Origin: Chitinophaga sp.
GTDB lineage: Bacteria > Bacteroidota > Bacteroidia > Chitinophagales > Chitinophagaceae
DNA length: 64,000 nt
Direction: 5' to 3'
Assembly: GCF_019236475.1 (NCBI RefSeq)
Contig: NZ_JAFAIX010000011.1
Coordinates: 248,001-312,000 of the forward strand
Position 1 is the first letter of the stretch; every line of letters starts with the position of its first letter. Under the pieces are notes generated by a model. It searched no databases. It saw nothing but the letters and a program-made list of their open reading frames with translations, and was not told the origin of the DNA. Made by a program: the position numbers and the translations under genes. Below are positions 8,777 through 17,542 of the stretch, piece by piece.

Positions 8777-9349
8777 ATGAAATTGAAGGATGACAGGAAA
8801 GTGGAGCTAATTTTTGAGGCTGCCTTGAAATTGGTAGCCCAGAAGGGCCTGTCGGGTATTACCATGGGTGATATTTCCCGGGAAGCGGGCATTGCTACAG
8901 GCACCCTTTATGTGTACTTTACAGGCAAAGACGAGCTCATTAATGCACTTTTTGCTGCCAGCAGGGCCAATTCAGTACAAGTAGCCTTCAGAGGATATGA
9001 ACTGACAACACCTTTCAAGCTGGGATTCCGGACCGTTTGGATGAATATCCTCCGGTATAAATTGCAGCATTTTGAAGAAGTGGTATTCCTGGAACAGTGT
9101 TATCACTCTCCCTATATCACGGAAGAAACTAGAGAAAGAGCCAGAGAACTGGCAGTCCCATTCTATGATCTGATTGAAAGAGGCCAACAGGAAATGCTCA
9201 TAAAAACCGCTGATACTGGCCTGTTACTGACCTTTATGATGGGTGCCATTAATGAACTGGTGAAACAAACGCATTACAGCAACGAAACCTTAAGCAAGAA
9301 AAAAATTGATCTGACTTTTGATCTGTGCTGGGATGCTTTGAAAGCATAA
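8777..9349 (+). CDS. TetR/AcrR-family transcriptional regulator
   Basis: DNA-binding repressor-type protein of 190 residues. The N-terminal TetR helix-turn-helix (about 10-55) is canonical: IFEAALKLVAQKGLSGITM, then ISREAGIATGTLYVYF and KDELINALF. The rest is an all-helical ligand/dimerisation domain with no ligand signature I can recognise. It is 59 bases upstream of the universal stress protein gene on the same strand and could regulate itself or that gene, although no efflux or catabolic partner is adjacent. Confidence 0.92.
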   Translation: MKLKDDRKVELIFEAALKLVAQKGLSGITMGDISREAGIATGTLYVYFTGKDELINALFAASRANSVQVAFRGYELTTPFKLGFRTVWMNILRYKLQHFEEVVFLEQCYHSPYITEETRERARELAVPFYDLIERGQQEMLIKTADTGLLLTFMMGAINELVKQTHYSNETLSKKKIDLTFDLCWDALKA

Positions 9350-9408
9350 CGAAATGAATAATTATTCATACTAACGGAAACTTTACTCATCTTTAAACAG
9401 CTTGTCGT

Positions 9409-9834
9409 ATGTCAGATATCATGATTGCGGTAGATCTCAGCCCATTTTCCGAGGAAGTAATCAGGCAGGGTGTAACCCTCGCCCAACGTATGAACGCCAG
9501 CGTTACCCTCTTCTCTGTAGTAGAAGTAGGACTTGGCATCGCCCTCGCTGAAACAGTTGCAGATCTCCCAGCAAGAATCCGAGAAACAGAAGAATCATTA
9601 GCCGCATTTAAGAACCAACACCCCGGAGCTGATATCAATATCGTAGTGGCTACCGGTAATCCGAAAGTGGTTACGCTGGAAATCGCCCATGAAAGAAATG
9701 TCTCCTACCTGGTAGTAGGCACCCATGGCCGCACTGGACTGGATCACATGCTGCTTGGCAGCACCGCGGAATCCATTATACGTCATGCACGTATACCCGT
9801 ACTAGTGATACCATACAATAAAGCGGATCATTAA
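9409..9834 (+). CDS. Universal stress protein, UspA family
   Basis: Single-domain Usp of 141 residues, the usual length. It starts with the first beta strand MIAVDLSPFSEE. It ends with the ATP-binding signature G-2x-G-9x-G-S/T: GTHGRTGLDHMLLGST, followed by the final strand IPVLVIPY. The intact motif places it with the ATP-binding Usp proteins that act in stress survival. The partner process is unknown. A strong terminator follows 37 bases later. Confidence 0.95.
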   Translation: MSDIMIAVDLSPFSEEVIRQGVTLAQRMNASVTLFSVVEVGLGIALAETVADLPARIRETEESLAAFKNQHPGADINIVVATGNPKVVTLEIAHERNVSYLVVGTHGRTGLDHMLLGSTAESIIRHARIPVLVIPYNKADH

Positions 9835-9871
9835 CGTTACTTAACACTCAACAATCACTAAAACAACAGGG

Positions 9872-9900
9872 CCGTGGCGGTTTTCGCCACGGTTTTTTTT
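9872..9900 (+). terminator. Intrinsic terminator after usp gene
   Basis: CCGTGGCG-GTTTT-CGCCACGG followed by eight T. Confidence 0.9.
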
Positions 9901-10047
9901 ATGCTTTCCCGGCGATTTTCGAATGGGAAAAACCGTTATCTTTATTTCGGAATAAACAGCAAAATATCTCCCATAGGGCATTCCCCCCATCCGCACCCAG
10001 TCAACCAAAAACTGGATCTAATTTCTTTTGCTCACCCCTAATCGCGC

Positions 10048-11712
10048 ATGTGTATGAGAAAACACTACCACTATCTACTGTTATTATTGGCTTTCATCGC
10101 ATTGTCTCCCACAGCGATCGCACAGTTGAAAGTTGGCAACAATCCATCTACCATTAACAAGGCCTCTGTGCTGGAACTGGAGAGCCTCCGTCAAGGTCTG
10201 CTCCTGCCCCGCATTGTGGATACCACCCTGGCCCCACTGAGCACCGCCCCAGATGGTATGATTATCTATTATGTAGGTAATAAAAGTTTGCTCGTAAGAA
10301 GAAACGGCTACTGGTCTCGCCTAGCCGACAGTCTTTCCGTCAACGTCACAAACTGGAACTTGAACGGAAACGCTGGTACCAATCCTACCAGCAATTACAT
10401 CGGAACCTCCGACGGACAAGGGCTGTCTATCCGTACCAATGCTACAGAAGCCATTCACGTGAATACGGATCAAACCATTCAACTGAAAAGTGTACCCGCG
10501 AATACCTCGCTGATTAGTATCCTGGTGATCGATCCTACTACGGGCGCTATCAGCCAGCGTAACCTCTCCAGCGCTGCATTTACGAATGCGATACATAGTA
10601 TCAACGGACTTACAAATTTAGGCGTCACTATCAAAGCGGATACCGCGAATTCGGCCTATGGAATTACGGCCAATGCAACTGATAGCTCGGTGACCATGAA
10701 TGTGCCGATTGTAAATGGGACCACACTAAAAACAGGTCTGCTCACGTATGCTGACTGGGCTTCCTTCAGCGCCAAACAACAGGCCATCACCGTCGGAGCA
10801 CTGCTCTCCAGTTCCACTCCAAACGGCATTACCCTCACTAATGGCGTATTGCAATTAGGACCAGCAGATGCTACCAATCCGGGAGTTGTTACAACTACCA
10901 CGCAAGCCTTCAAAGGACCCAAAACCTTCAATGATAGCCTTTCTGCAGCCTCCGGATTACATGTAACGGGTGGTACCACTATCACGAACGGATTAAACGT
11001 TACCGGTGGAGGCGCTAATATCACCGGCAATGTGGTACTAGCCACTGCTCCCAATAATGTGAGTACTGCTACTTCGTATGTGCTTTTCCGTAATCCCACA
11101 ACCGGTGCAGTAGAAAAAAGACTAGTGGACTCCTCAGCATTTTCTATTGATATCAGAACTATCAATGGACAGTCAGGACCTGCTATTTCGTTAGCTACGG
11201 GCACTGCAGGCACCGATGTGAATATTGACAGTACCACTACTACCAACAAGATTGTGTTCAATGTTCCCGATGCTTCGCTCACAGCGCGTGGCGTGGTAAA
11301 TATTGCAGCACAAAGCTTTGCAGGCAATAAAACATTCCGTGATTCCATACAGATAGGAAAAGCCGCCAATATAGGAAGTAGTGCAGACGCCAATTCCACC
11401 TTACAGGTAAGTGGTTCTCTTTCGCTAAATATTACCACTCAGACTTCCAATTATACATTGACCGGCACCGATAATACCGTGCTGGTAAATACTACCAGTA
11501 GTGCTTTGACCGTTACCTTGCCCGCGCCTACCAATATGGTTGGGAGAGTATATACTATCAAAAAAATTGGTACAGGAGGGATTGATAACAGTCTCACGAT
11601 CTCCCCTACCAGCGGAACTATCGACGGAGCAAGCACCTATGTTATCTACAACGATTACAGCTATGTCACAGTAACGACCGATGGTACCAACTGGTATGTA
11701 ATACGCAAATAA
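10048..11712 (+). CDS. Exported Thr/Ser/Asn-rich beta-repeat surface protein
   Basis: Secreted protein of 554 residues, function unknown. The third-codon ATG (10054) gives a cleaner signal peptide (MRKHYHYLLLLLAFIALSP, cleaved after AIAQ). After cleavage comes a module seen in many Bacteroidota fibre-like proteins: LKVGNNPSTINKASVLELES, then RQGLLLPRI and GMIIYYVGNKSLLVRRNGYWSRL. The middle is rich in T, S, N and V with short repeated strands (VTGGTTITNGLNVTGGG; two NATDSSV/NVPI-type blocks), as in phage tail fibres and bacterial adhesins. The C-terminal 90 residues form another beta domain ending YVTVTTDGTNWYVIRK. No enzymatic motif or T9SS tail is present. It is 24 bases upstream of a shorter protein with the same N-terminal module, so the two are probably co-transcribed. 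Confidence 0.85.
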   Translation: MCMRKHYHYLLLLLAFIALSPTAIAQLKVGNNPSTINKASVLELESLRQGLLLPRIVDTTLAPLSTAPDGMIIYYVGNKSLLVRRNGYWSRLADSLSVNVTNWNLNGNAGTNPTSNYIGTSDGQGLSIRTNATEAIHVNTDQTIQLKSVPANTSLISILVIDPTTGAISQRNLSSAAFTNAIHSINGLTNLGVTIKADTANSAYGITANATDSSVTMNVPIVNGTTLKTGLLTYADWASFSAKQQAITVGALLSSSTPNGITLTNGVLQLGPADATNPGVVTTTTQAFKGPKTFNDSLSAASGLHVTGGTTITNGLNVTGGGANITGNVVLATAPNNVSTATSYVLFRNPTTGAVEKRLVDSSAFSIDIRTINGQSGPAISLATGTAGTDVNIDSTTTTNKIVFNVPDASLTARGVVNIAAQSFAGNKTFRDSIQIGKAANIGSSADANSTLQVSGSLSLNITTQTSNYTLTGTDNTVLVNTTSSALTVTLPAPTNMVGRVYTIKKIGTGGIDNSLTISPTSGTIDGASTYVIYNDYSYVTVTTDGTNWYVIRK

Positions 11713-11736
11713 CAGCACACGATTTCACTTAAATGA

Positions 11737-12375
11737 ATGCTTATGCAACAAAACCTAAGGGTGATGTGGCTTTCCGTGGTATTACTATTGTTGTGTCATG
11801 TTACTCATGCTCAGCAATTACGATTAGGCGACCTTGGTACCACTGCCACTAATAAGTCTGCTGTGCTGGAATTGAGCTCTACTAATCAGGGCCTGTTGCT
11901 TACACGTGTTACTCAAACCTCCATGACAGCAGCTCCGCTAAGTTCGGCACCAGCAGGAATGATTGTTTTCAGCACAACAGATAGCAGTTTATATGTGCGC
12001 GTAGGCACTACCTGGCAAAAGATCACAGCACCGAATTCCGCTCAAGCTTATTATTCAGTTGCCGGAGCAGGCACCAATACGCCGCTGACCAGTCCATTAA
12101 AAATCATTGTCGATTCCATACCGAACATCAGTACCGGATTACCGTCCGTAACATTACCTACAGGTTTTTTTACCAAAATCGTCAATATCCAGGCAACTGG
12201 CGTAGGAGGAACAAATAATTCGAATTCACCTCTAGTGACAGTGTCATCTTTTAGTTTGACTAAGATACAATTCACAGTAACAGTCGGAAATTCCGCACTG
12301 GTGGCCCTACTGAGTGGTATGGTCATGGACACTGACGTAACACATAAAGTTTATTTTACGATAACGGGATATTAA
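11737..12375 (+). CDS. Exported surface protein sharing the N-terminal module of its upstream neighbour
   Basis: Secreted protein of 212 residues, function unknown. The signal peptide runs to LLCHVTHAQ. The mature N-terminus, LRLGDLGTTATNKSAVLELSS then NQGLLLTRV and GMIVFSTTDSSLYVRVGTTW, parallels the start of the preceding protein, so the genes are paralogues over that module. The rest is beta-rich with an NSPLVTVSSFSLTKIQFTV stretch. It lies between two other exported proteins in the same direction. Its stop codon overlaps the apparent start of the next gene, which suggests translational coupling. Confidence 0.85.
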   Translation: MLMQQNLRVMWLSVVLLLLCHVTHAQQLRLGDLGTTATNKSAVLELSSTNQGLLLTRVTQTSMTAAPLSSAPAGMIVFSTTDSSLYVRVGTTWQKITAPNSAQAYYSVAGAGTNTPLTSPLKIIVDSIPNISTGLPSVTLPTGFFTKIVNIQATGVGGTNNSNSPLVTVSSFSLTKIQFTVTVGNSALVALLSGMVMDTDVTHKVYFTITGY

Positions 12376-14026
12376 AACAACAGTTATCCATATACGAAAA
12401 ACGATATTAACTCTCTTTCTGTTGTACTGCACCTTGATATTGCAGGCACAATCAGGCGCCTGGCTGCATCCAGGTGGGAATATGGCTGTATATAGCGGCG
12501 ATACGGTCGCTATTTTCGGAGATATGACACATGAAGGAAGCATCTTATCCACTCCAAATTCTGTTGTAAACTTTTACGGACTTCGATGGAGAAATAATCC
12601 CGGGGCCTCCATCCTGGATGAAAGCAACGATGGTTTAAGCGGCACTGGCGGCTGGTTTCAGTTTATCCAACCAGGAAAATTAAATCCAGCCGTAGTGTAT
12701 CAGTTTGTGAGCGGAGGGTATAGTGTCTCCCAAAATTCCGGTACGATATTTCCTAATCTTCGACTGATCAATTCACCCGGATTGATATTAGAAGACCTAA
12801 ACGATCTGAAAATCAGCCATGTGCTTGATTTACGGCGGGGTTCCATTTTTCTGAATGGATGGAACTTAGTGGTAGGTCATCATACGTCAGGGGATATACG
12901 TAATTATTCCGATAGTAACTTCATTGTTACTGGTGGCAAATTTGGGAGCGGATTCCTCTATAGATCCAATATTTCCCCAAATGATGGCGCAGTGATATTC
13001 CCAATTGGTACGAAGCCCGCAACGTATACACCGGCTGCGGTCAGCGTTAGTGGAAACAACAGCACCGTTCGTGCAGCCGTTAGCGATAGTGTGCTGTCCG
13101 GATTGACGCAAGGACAAAATCTCTTCCTGACTACGGTGAATAAAACATGGCAGATAGATCCACTAACGCCCAATACCAACGCCAATATCACCCTTGTACA
13201 TTTATTGTCGGATGAAGGACCGGATTATGAAGCGAATCGGGGCAGCAGCTATGTGTCCTGGTTTAATGGCGCCAATTGGGATACGGCCCGCAGTCAGTCG
13301 GTCCCCTCGTCTCCCAATATCTATACCACGGGCTCTCCTAATCCGTCGGCAGCCTTTAATAGCAGAGGGTTCCAACTGCTGAACGGCAACTCCTTCTTTA
13401 CAAGTATGGTAGCGGAAATTAGTAACAGTCCACGTAAGACCACGCTGGAATTCTTTGATGCATTTAGGGATGCGACCAATGCAGATTCTATCATTTTACG
13501 CTGGGCCACCTCGCGGGAATACTTCCTGAAAGGATTTAGCATAGAAAGGAAAAAGGTGGATGCACCTAACTTTGATTCTATCGGATTCGTGAAAACCAAG
13601 AGTCCTAACGGAATCAGTTATGTACCTGTTGGTTACCAAAGCAGCGATATACAAGACTCCTCATTAACACTGCTTTACAGGCTGAAAGTTATCATGACAG
13701 ATGGAAGTTTCTTCTATAGTCCGATCAGATTAGTACCTGGAAAATATGTAAATGGAGAAATCTATGTCTTTCCAAATCCTGTCAAAACGGGCACCATACT
13801 GCATATTTTCTATGGTGCACCATTGAATATCAAAGCGATGTCTCTCGTAGATGTTCCTGGTCGTCGGGTAGGCTATGCCACATTCCCGCAGCCAACGATT
13901 AACAGGAATTATTATGAATTTACCATCCCAACAAATCTCAGCGCAGGAACTTACTTCTTACAGTTCATCATTGATGACAACAAAATAATTCATACCGAAA
14001 AAGTAATCATTATCAACAGATTATAA
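12371..14026 (+). CDS. Exported protein with T9SS type A sorting domain; start codon non-canonical
   Basis: Large secreted protein of about 551 residues. The C-terminus is a typical type IX secretion sorting domain: GEIYVFPNPVKTG, then NLSAGTYFLQFIID and TEKVIIINRL, so it should be carried across the outer membrane and anchored or released. The body is beta-rich (GDTVAIFGDMTHEGS, then VLDLRRGSIFLNGWNLVVG) without a recognised catalytic domain. The first standard start (TTG, 12422) would cut off most of the signal peptide. Upstream in frame, from 12371, the codons read KTTVIHIRKTILTLFLLYC, an excellent signal peptide, but the first codon is ATT and overlaps the previous stop (ATTAA). An in-frame stop at 12362 excludes an earlier start. 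I therefore place the start at 12371 with reservation. Confidence 0.8.
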   Translation: MKTTVIHIRKTILTLFLLYCTLILQAQSGAWLHPGGNMAVYSGDTVAIFGDMTHEGSILSTPNSVVNFYGLRWRNNPGASILDESNDGLSGTGGWFQFIQPGKLNPAVVYQFVSGGYSVSQNSGTIFPNLRLINSPGLILEDLNDLKISHVLDLRRGSIFLNGWNLVVGHHTSGDIRNYSDSNFIVTGGKFGSGFLYRSNISPNDGAVIFPIGTKPATYTPAAVSVSGNNSTVRAAVSDSVLSGLTQGQNLFLTTVNKTWQIDPLTPNTNANITLVHLLSDEGPDYEANRGSSYVSWFNGANWDTARSQSVPSSPNIYTTGSPNPSAAFNSRGFQLLNGNSFFTSMVAEISNSPRKTTLEFFDAFRDATNADSIILRWATSREYFLKGFSIERKKVDAPNFDSIGFVKTKSPNGISYVPVGYQSSDIQDSSLTLLYRLKVIMTDGSFFYSPIRLVPGKYVNGEIYVFPNPVKTGTILHIFYGAPLNIKAMSLVDVPGRRVGYATFPQPTINRNYYEFTIPTNLSAGTYFLQFIIDDNKIIHTEKVIIINRL

Positions 14027-14082
14027 GACATTAAAATATAATTAAAGTCGAGCTCAGGCGGCCATTTCAACCCAACAAAGGC

Positions 14083-14090
14083 TAACTTTG
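14083..14090 (+). promoter_or_regulatory. -7 promoter box for mprF
   Basis: TAACTTTG matches TAnnTTTG, 35 bases before the mprF start and in the gap that separates it from the surface-protein genes. Confidence 0.5.
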
Positions 14091-14125
14091 TAAGTTAAAT
14101 CTATAAGACTGAAGCGTTATCGATT

Positions 14126-16714
14126 ATGTCCAGGGGAAGCAACTTTTTTTCTTTAGCATTTTTGCGAAAATTACACTGGAAGGAACTATTAGCTGTGCTG
14201 TTCATCCTTCTTGCCATTTATTTTTTCCGTTCCCAACGTCACGAATTAAAAGCCCTGATACCCGCCATAGAACAGGCCGACAGGATTTGGGTAGTGATTG
14301 GCGTGGCTATAACGGCAGCGTATATACTCTTACAAGCAGGCATGTACGTATATAGTTTCCGTTCTGTGGGAGCGAAATTGAATCTTTATTTAAGTACAGA
14401 ACTTTTTCTGAAAAGAAATTTACTTTCTGTATTCCTTCCTGCCGGAGGAATCAGTTCCCTGGCCTATTTGCCACAGAGTTTACGTCGCGAACAACATCTT
14501 CATAAACAACAAATTCATCAGGCATCAGGTATTTATGGATTTGTAGGTATCCTATCCGTATTCCTAGTGGGCATACCCGTGGTGTTGTATGCTATGCTAC
14601 ATGCTGGCTCTATGCGCGATGCAGCATGGGGACTCGTTACCATCTGTCTCCTACTGGGAGCAGTAGTGGGCGTAGTCAGATCCATGCAGCAAAAAGGAGT
14701 ATTATACCGTTTCTTATTGAAATATTTCCCAGGGGCTGCAGAGCAGGTAGACACGATCTTCACGTTCCATCTGTCTGTTCCCGCATTCATGAAAACGGTG
14801 TTAGCATCTGTGTTTATCGAAGTGGCGGGAGTAGCTCATTTGTATATCAGTATGCTGGCTGTAGGCGCGCATCCATCACTGGAAGCGGCTTGTGTGGGAT
14901 ACATTGTGGCAACGATCTTCCTGATCATTTCCCCATTCCTGCGTGGTCTTGGCGCCATTGAACTGTCACTGACATATCTGCTTTCCGGGTATGGCTTCAC
15001 CTCCCTGCAAGCATTGGAAATTACTTTATTATTCCGCTTGTTCGAATTCTGGTTACCATTGATGGCCGGCATGATCGCCTTTGCATTAAAAGGTAAAGAA
15101 CTGGTATTACGTTTATTACCACCCATTCTCATCTTCCTGCTGGGAATGGTAAATATATTTTCCGTACTGACGCCACCATTAGCTTCCCGTATGCATTTAC
15201 TGCGTGCATTGATACCTGGTACTTCCATCCATGCCTCCAACCTATTGGTGGTTTTCCTGGGATTGATATTGCTGGTAACAGCCACCTTCCTTTTCCGTGG
15301 ATTGCGCAGTGCTTGGATTGTAGCCCTCTCCGTTTCGCTGTTGTCTGTTATTGGACATATCAGTAAAGCGCTGGATTACGAAGAAGCGTCTCTGGCGTTA
15401 TTAACGAGTGTAATTCTGCTGATCACGGCAAAACAATATCGTGTAAAAAGCAATCCACAACTGGTGAATATTGGCGTGGTCACGGCCATCGCTACCTTTA
15501 TGGTAGTACTGATATTCGGTAGTGTCGGATTCTATTTCTTGAATGTCCGCCACTTTGGTATTGATTTCACCTTACAGCAATCCCTGCGTCATGCCTTTCA
15601 TGGCTTCATGCTGCTAGACGACGATGGACTGGTACCCATCACCAAATTCGGACGGGAATTCATGTCCGCCATCAGGGTATTGGGCGTCAGTGCTTGGGCT
15701 TTCCTATTTTATACCATCATCCGACCTTATCTGCACGTAGCCAAGCATAGTAATACCGCACTGGAAAAAGCAAGGTTCTATTTGAGTCAATACGGCAGCT
15801 CTCCGATGGATTATTTCAAAGTAGGTAGCGATAAACTGCTATTTGTTTCAGAAGAATATGAAGGGTTTGTTGCTTACAGGGTAGCGAGCAGTTTTGCGAT
15901 TGTATTGGAAGAACCGGTTTGTAGTGAAGACGACAAACTCGCGATACTGGAAGAGTTCGAGCAACAATGCCGTAAAATGGGTCTGCGACCGGCATTTTAC
16001 CGAGTGGATGAAGAAAGTACCTACTACTTCAACATACTGAAAAAGAAACGAATGTTGATAGGCCAGGAAGCGCTTATGGACATTCGCAACTTCACCCTCA
16101 GTGGTAAGGATAAGAAATCGCTCCGTAATGGTCTGAACAGTCTTGCCAACAAAGGTTATATCACGGAGATGCATGTGGCGCCACAAACGGATGCGCGACT
16201 AGCGGAATTAAAATCCGTGAGCGACGAGTGGCTGAAACAATATGAAGTAAAGGAGATGACATTCTCCCAAGGCTTATTTGATGAGGATGCCATTCGCCAT
16301 CAGGATGTAATTACAGTGTCCAATGCTGAAGGCGAGATTGTAGCATTTTTGAATATCATTCCGGACTATACCCCTGGAGAATGTACTTACGATTTGATTC
16401 GTAAACGTTCAGATGCGCCAGGCGGTGTGATGGATGCTTTGATTATCGCACTGATTCAGGATGCACAGGCTAAAGGGCTGGAGTTCCTGAACTTGGGCAT
16501 GGTACCGATGTCTGGTATCAGTCAGCCGGAAAATGCAGCCGAGCAGATGGTGAAATATGCATATGAAAAGTTAAGATTATTCCGTCATTACCAGGGTCTC
16601 AGAGAGTTCAAGGACAAGTATGCCACCGAGTGGACCAATAAATACCTGGTATATGAACATGATTTTGATTTGTTACAATTGCCGGTGGCCCTCAGTAAGG
16701 TAATGCAGCCATAA
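14126..16714 (+). CDS. mprF: MprF: phosphatidylglycerol aminoacyltransferase and flippase
   Basis: Integral membrane protein of 862 residues with the two-part MprF layout. Residues about 1-520 hold some 14 hydrophobic segments (the flippase part, with FLKRNLLSVFLPAGGISSL typical of the family). Residues about 530-860 are the cytosolic DUF2156 synthase domain, which transfers an amino acid, usually lysine, from aminoacyl-tRNA to phosphatidylglycerol (motifs ALEKARFYLSQYGSSPMDYF, DKLLFVSEEYEGFVAYR, LEFLNLGMVPMSG). The product makes the membrane less negative and reduces sensitivity to cationic peptides. The gene 54 bases downstream encodes a VirJ-type hydrolase, supporting a lipid synthesis/removal pair. 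The amino acid used cannot be deduced here. Confidence 0.93.
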   Translation: MSRGSNFFSLAFLRKLHWKELLAVLFILLAIYFFRSQRHELKALIPAIEQADRIWVVIGVAITAAYILLQAGMYVYSFRSVGAKLNLYLSTELFLKRNLLSVFLPAGGISSLAYLPQSLRREQHLHKQQIHQASGIYGFVGILSVFLVGIPVVLYAMLHAGSMRDAAWGLVTICLLLGAVVGVVRSMQQKGVLYRFLLKYFPGAAEQVDTIFTFHLSVPAFMKTVLASVFIEVAGVAHLYISMLAVGAHPSLEAACVGYIVATIFLIISPFLRGLGAIELSLTYLLSGYGFTSLQALEITLLFRLFEFWLPLMAGMIAFALKGKELVLRLLPPILIFLLGMVNIFSVLTPPLASRMHLLRALIPGTSIHASNLLVVFLGLILLVTATFLFRGLRSAWIVALSVSLLSVIGHISKALDYEEASLALLTSVILLITAKQYRVKSNPQLVNIGVVTAIATFMVVLIFGSVGFYFLNVRHFGIDFTLQQSLRHAFHGFMLLDDDGLVPITKFGREFMSAIRVLGVSAWAFLFYTIIRPYLHVAKHSNTALEKARFYLSQYGSSPMDYFKVGSDKLLFVSEEYEGFVAYRVASSFAIVLEEPVCSEDDKLAILEEFEQQCRKMGLRPAFYRVDEESTYYFNILKKKRMLIGQEALMDIRNFTLSGKDKKSLRNGLNSLANKGYITEMHVAPQTDARLAELKSVSDEWLKQYEVKEMTFSQGLFDEDAIRHQDVITVSNAEGEIVAFLNIIPDYTPGECTYDLIRKRSDAPGGVMDALIIALIQDAQAKGLEFLNLGMVPMSGISQPENAAEQMVKYAYEKLRLFRHYQGLREFKDKYATEWTNKYLVYEHDFDLLQLPVALSKVMQP

Positions 16715-16768
16715 TAGTTACGAACAATACGGAACGGATTTTGTTTTTTTGTGGAAGGGATTTAAGCT

Positions 16769-17476
16769 ATGATAACAGGAAACAGACGAATAATTCTACT
16801 GATTTTAACCATTGCGGCATTGCTGCTGCTTCATACGGGAATACAGGCACAAAACGCACCAGGGAATCTACCCGTGCAGGCGAAATCTGCAGATATCAAC
16901 AGTAACCAGCCATTGATCTTTTACATTACTGGAGATGGTGGCATGAAGAAATTCTCCGTCAACGTAATTGAGGAATTCCATAAAAAGAGTTATCCGGTAG
17001 TGGCACTGAATGCGTTGAAGTATTTCTGGAACAAGAAAACACCTGCACAAGCTGGGATTGACGTAGCCAATCTGATAAAGTTTTACCAGTCGCAGTGGAA
17101 TAACCATCACGGTATTATTCTCATAGGATATTCGTTAGGGGCAGACGTGATGCCCTTTATCTATACTCATTTACCCGGGGATTTGGAAAATGCGGTGCAG
17201 CAGGTAATTTTATTATCTCCCTCTAGGTTTACGGATCTGGAAGTACATTTATCAGATATGCTAGGAAAGAGCAATAACAAGGGTTTGAGTGTGCCAGCGG
17301 AGATCAATAAAATTAGTAAACCTGTATTATTGGTGTTTGGATCTGAGGAGAAAGACTTCAACTTAATGGAGTTAACTATTCACAATTACAAGCGGTTGTT
17401 ATTACCGGGAGGGCATACTTACGATGAGGATGCCGGTGGTGTAGCAGCCCGACTGATGGCCATGTTTGCACAATAA
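16769..17476 (+). CDS. VirJ/AcvB-type alpha/beta hydrolase, probable aminoacyl-phosphatidylglycerol hydrolase
   Basis: Exported alpha/beta hydrolase of 235 residues with a signal peptide ending HTGIQAQN. It has the VirJ family pattern: PLIFYITGDGGMKKFS at the oxyanion region, then IILIGYSLGADVMPF with nucleophile Ser122, and SEEKDFN near the acid residue. His415-type catalysis is represented by GGHTYDEDAGG near the end. In Agrobacterium the homologous AcvB/VirJ protein hydrolyses lysyl-phosphatidylglycerol in the periplasm (established for that family). Its place directly after mprF matches that role. A terminator follows. Confidence 0.85.
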   Translation: MITGNRRIILLILTIAALLLLHTGIQAQNAPGNLPVQAKSADINSNQPLIFYITGDGGMKKFSVNVIEEFHKKSYPVVALNALKYFWNKKTPAQAGIDVANLIKFYQSQWNNHHGIILIGYSLGADVMPFIYTHLPGDLENAVQQVILLSPSRFTDLEVHLSDMLGKSNNKGLSVPAEINKISKPVLLVFGSEEKDFNLMELTIHNYKRLLLPGGHTYDEDAGGVAARLMAMFAQ

Positions 17477-17499
17477 ATATACTTAAGGATGAAATGCAG

Positions 17500-17528
17500 G
17501 AGCAGTGCGGTTGCACTGCTCTTTTTTT
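17500..17528 (+). terminator. Intrinsic terminator after mprF-virJ
   Basis: GAGCAGTGC-GGTT-GCACTGCTC followed by seven T, 23 bases after the hydrolase stop; it ends the two-gene unit. Confidence 0.9.
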
Positions 17529-17542
17529 GTGCTGGAAGATTT

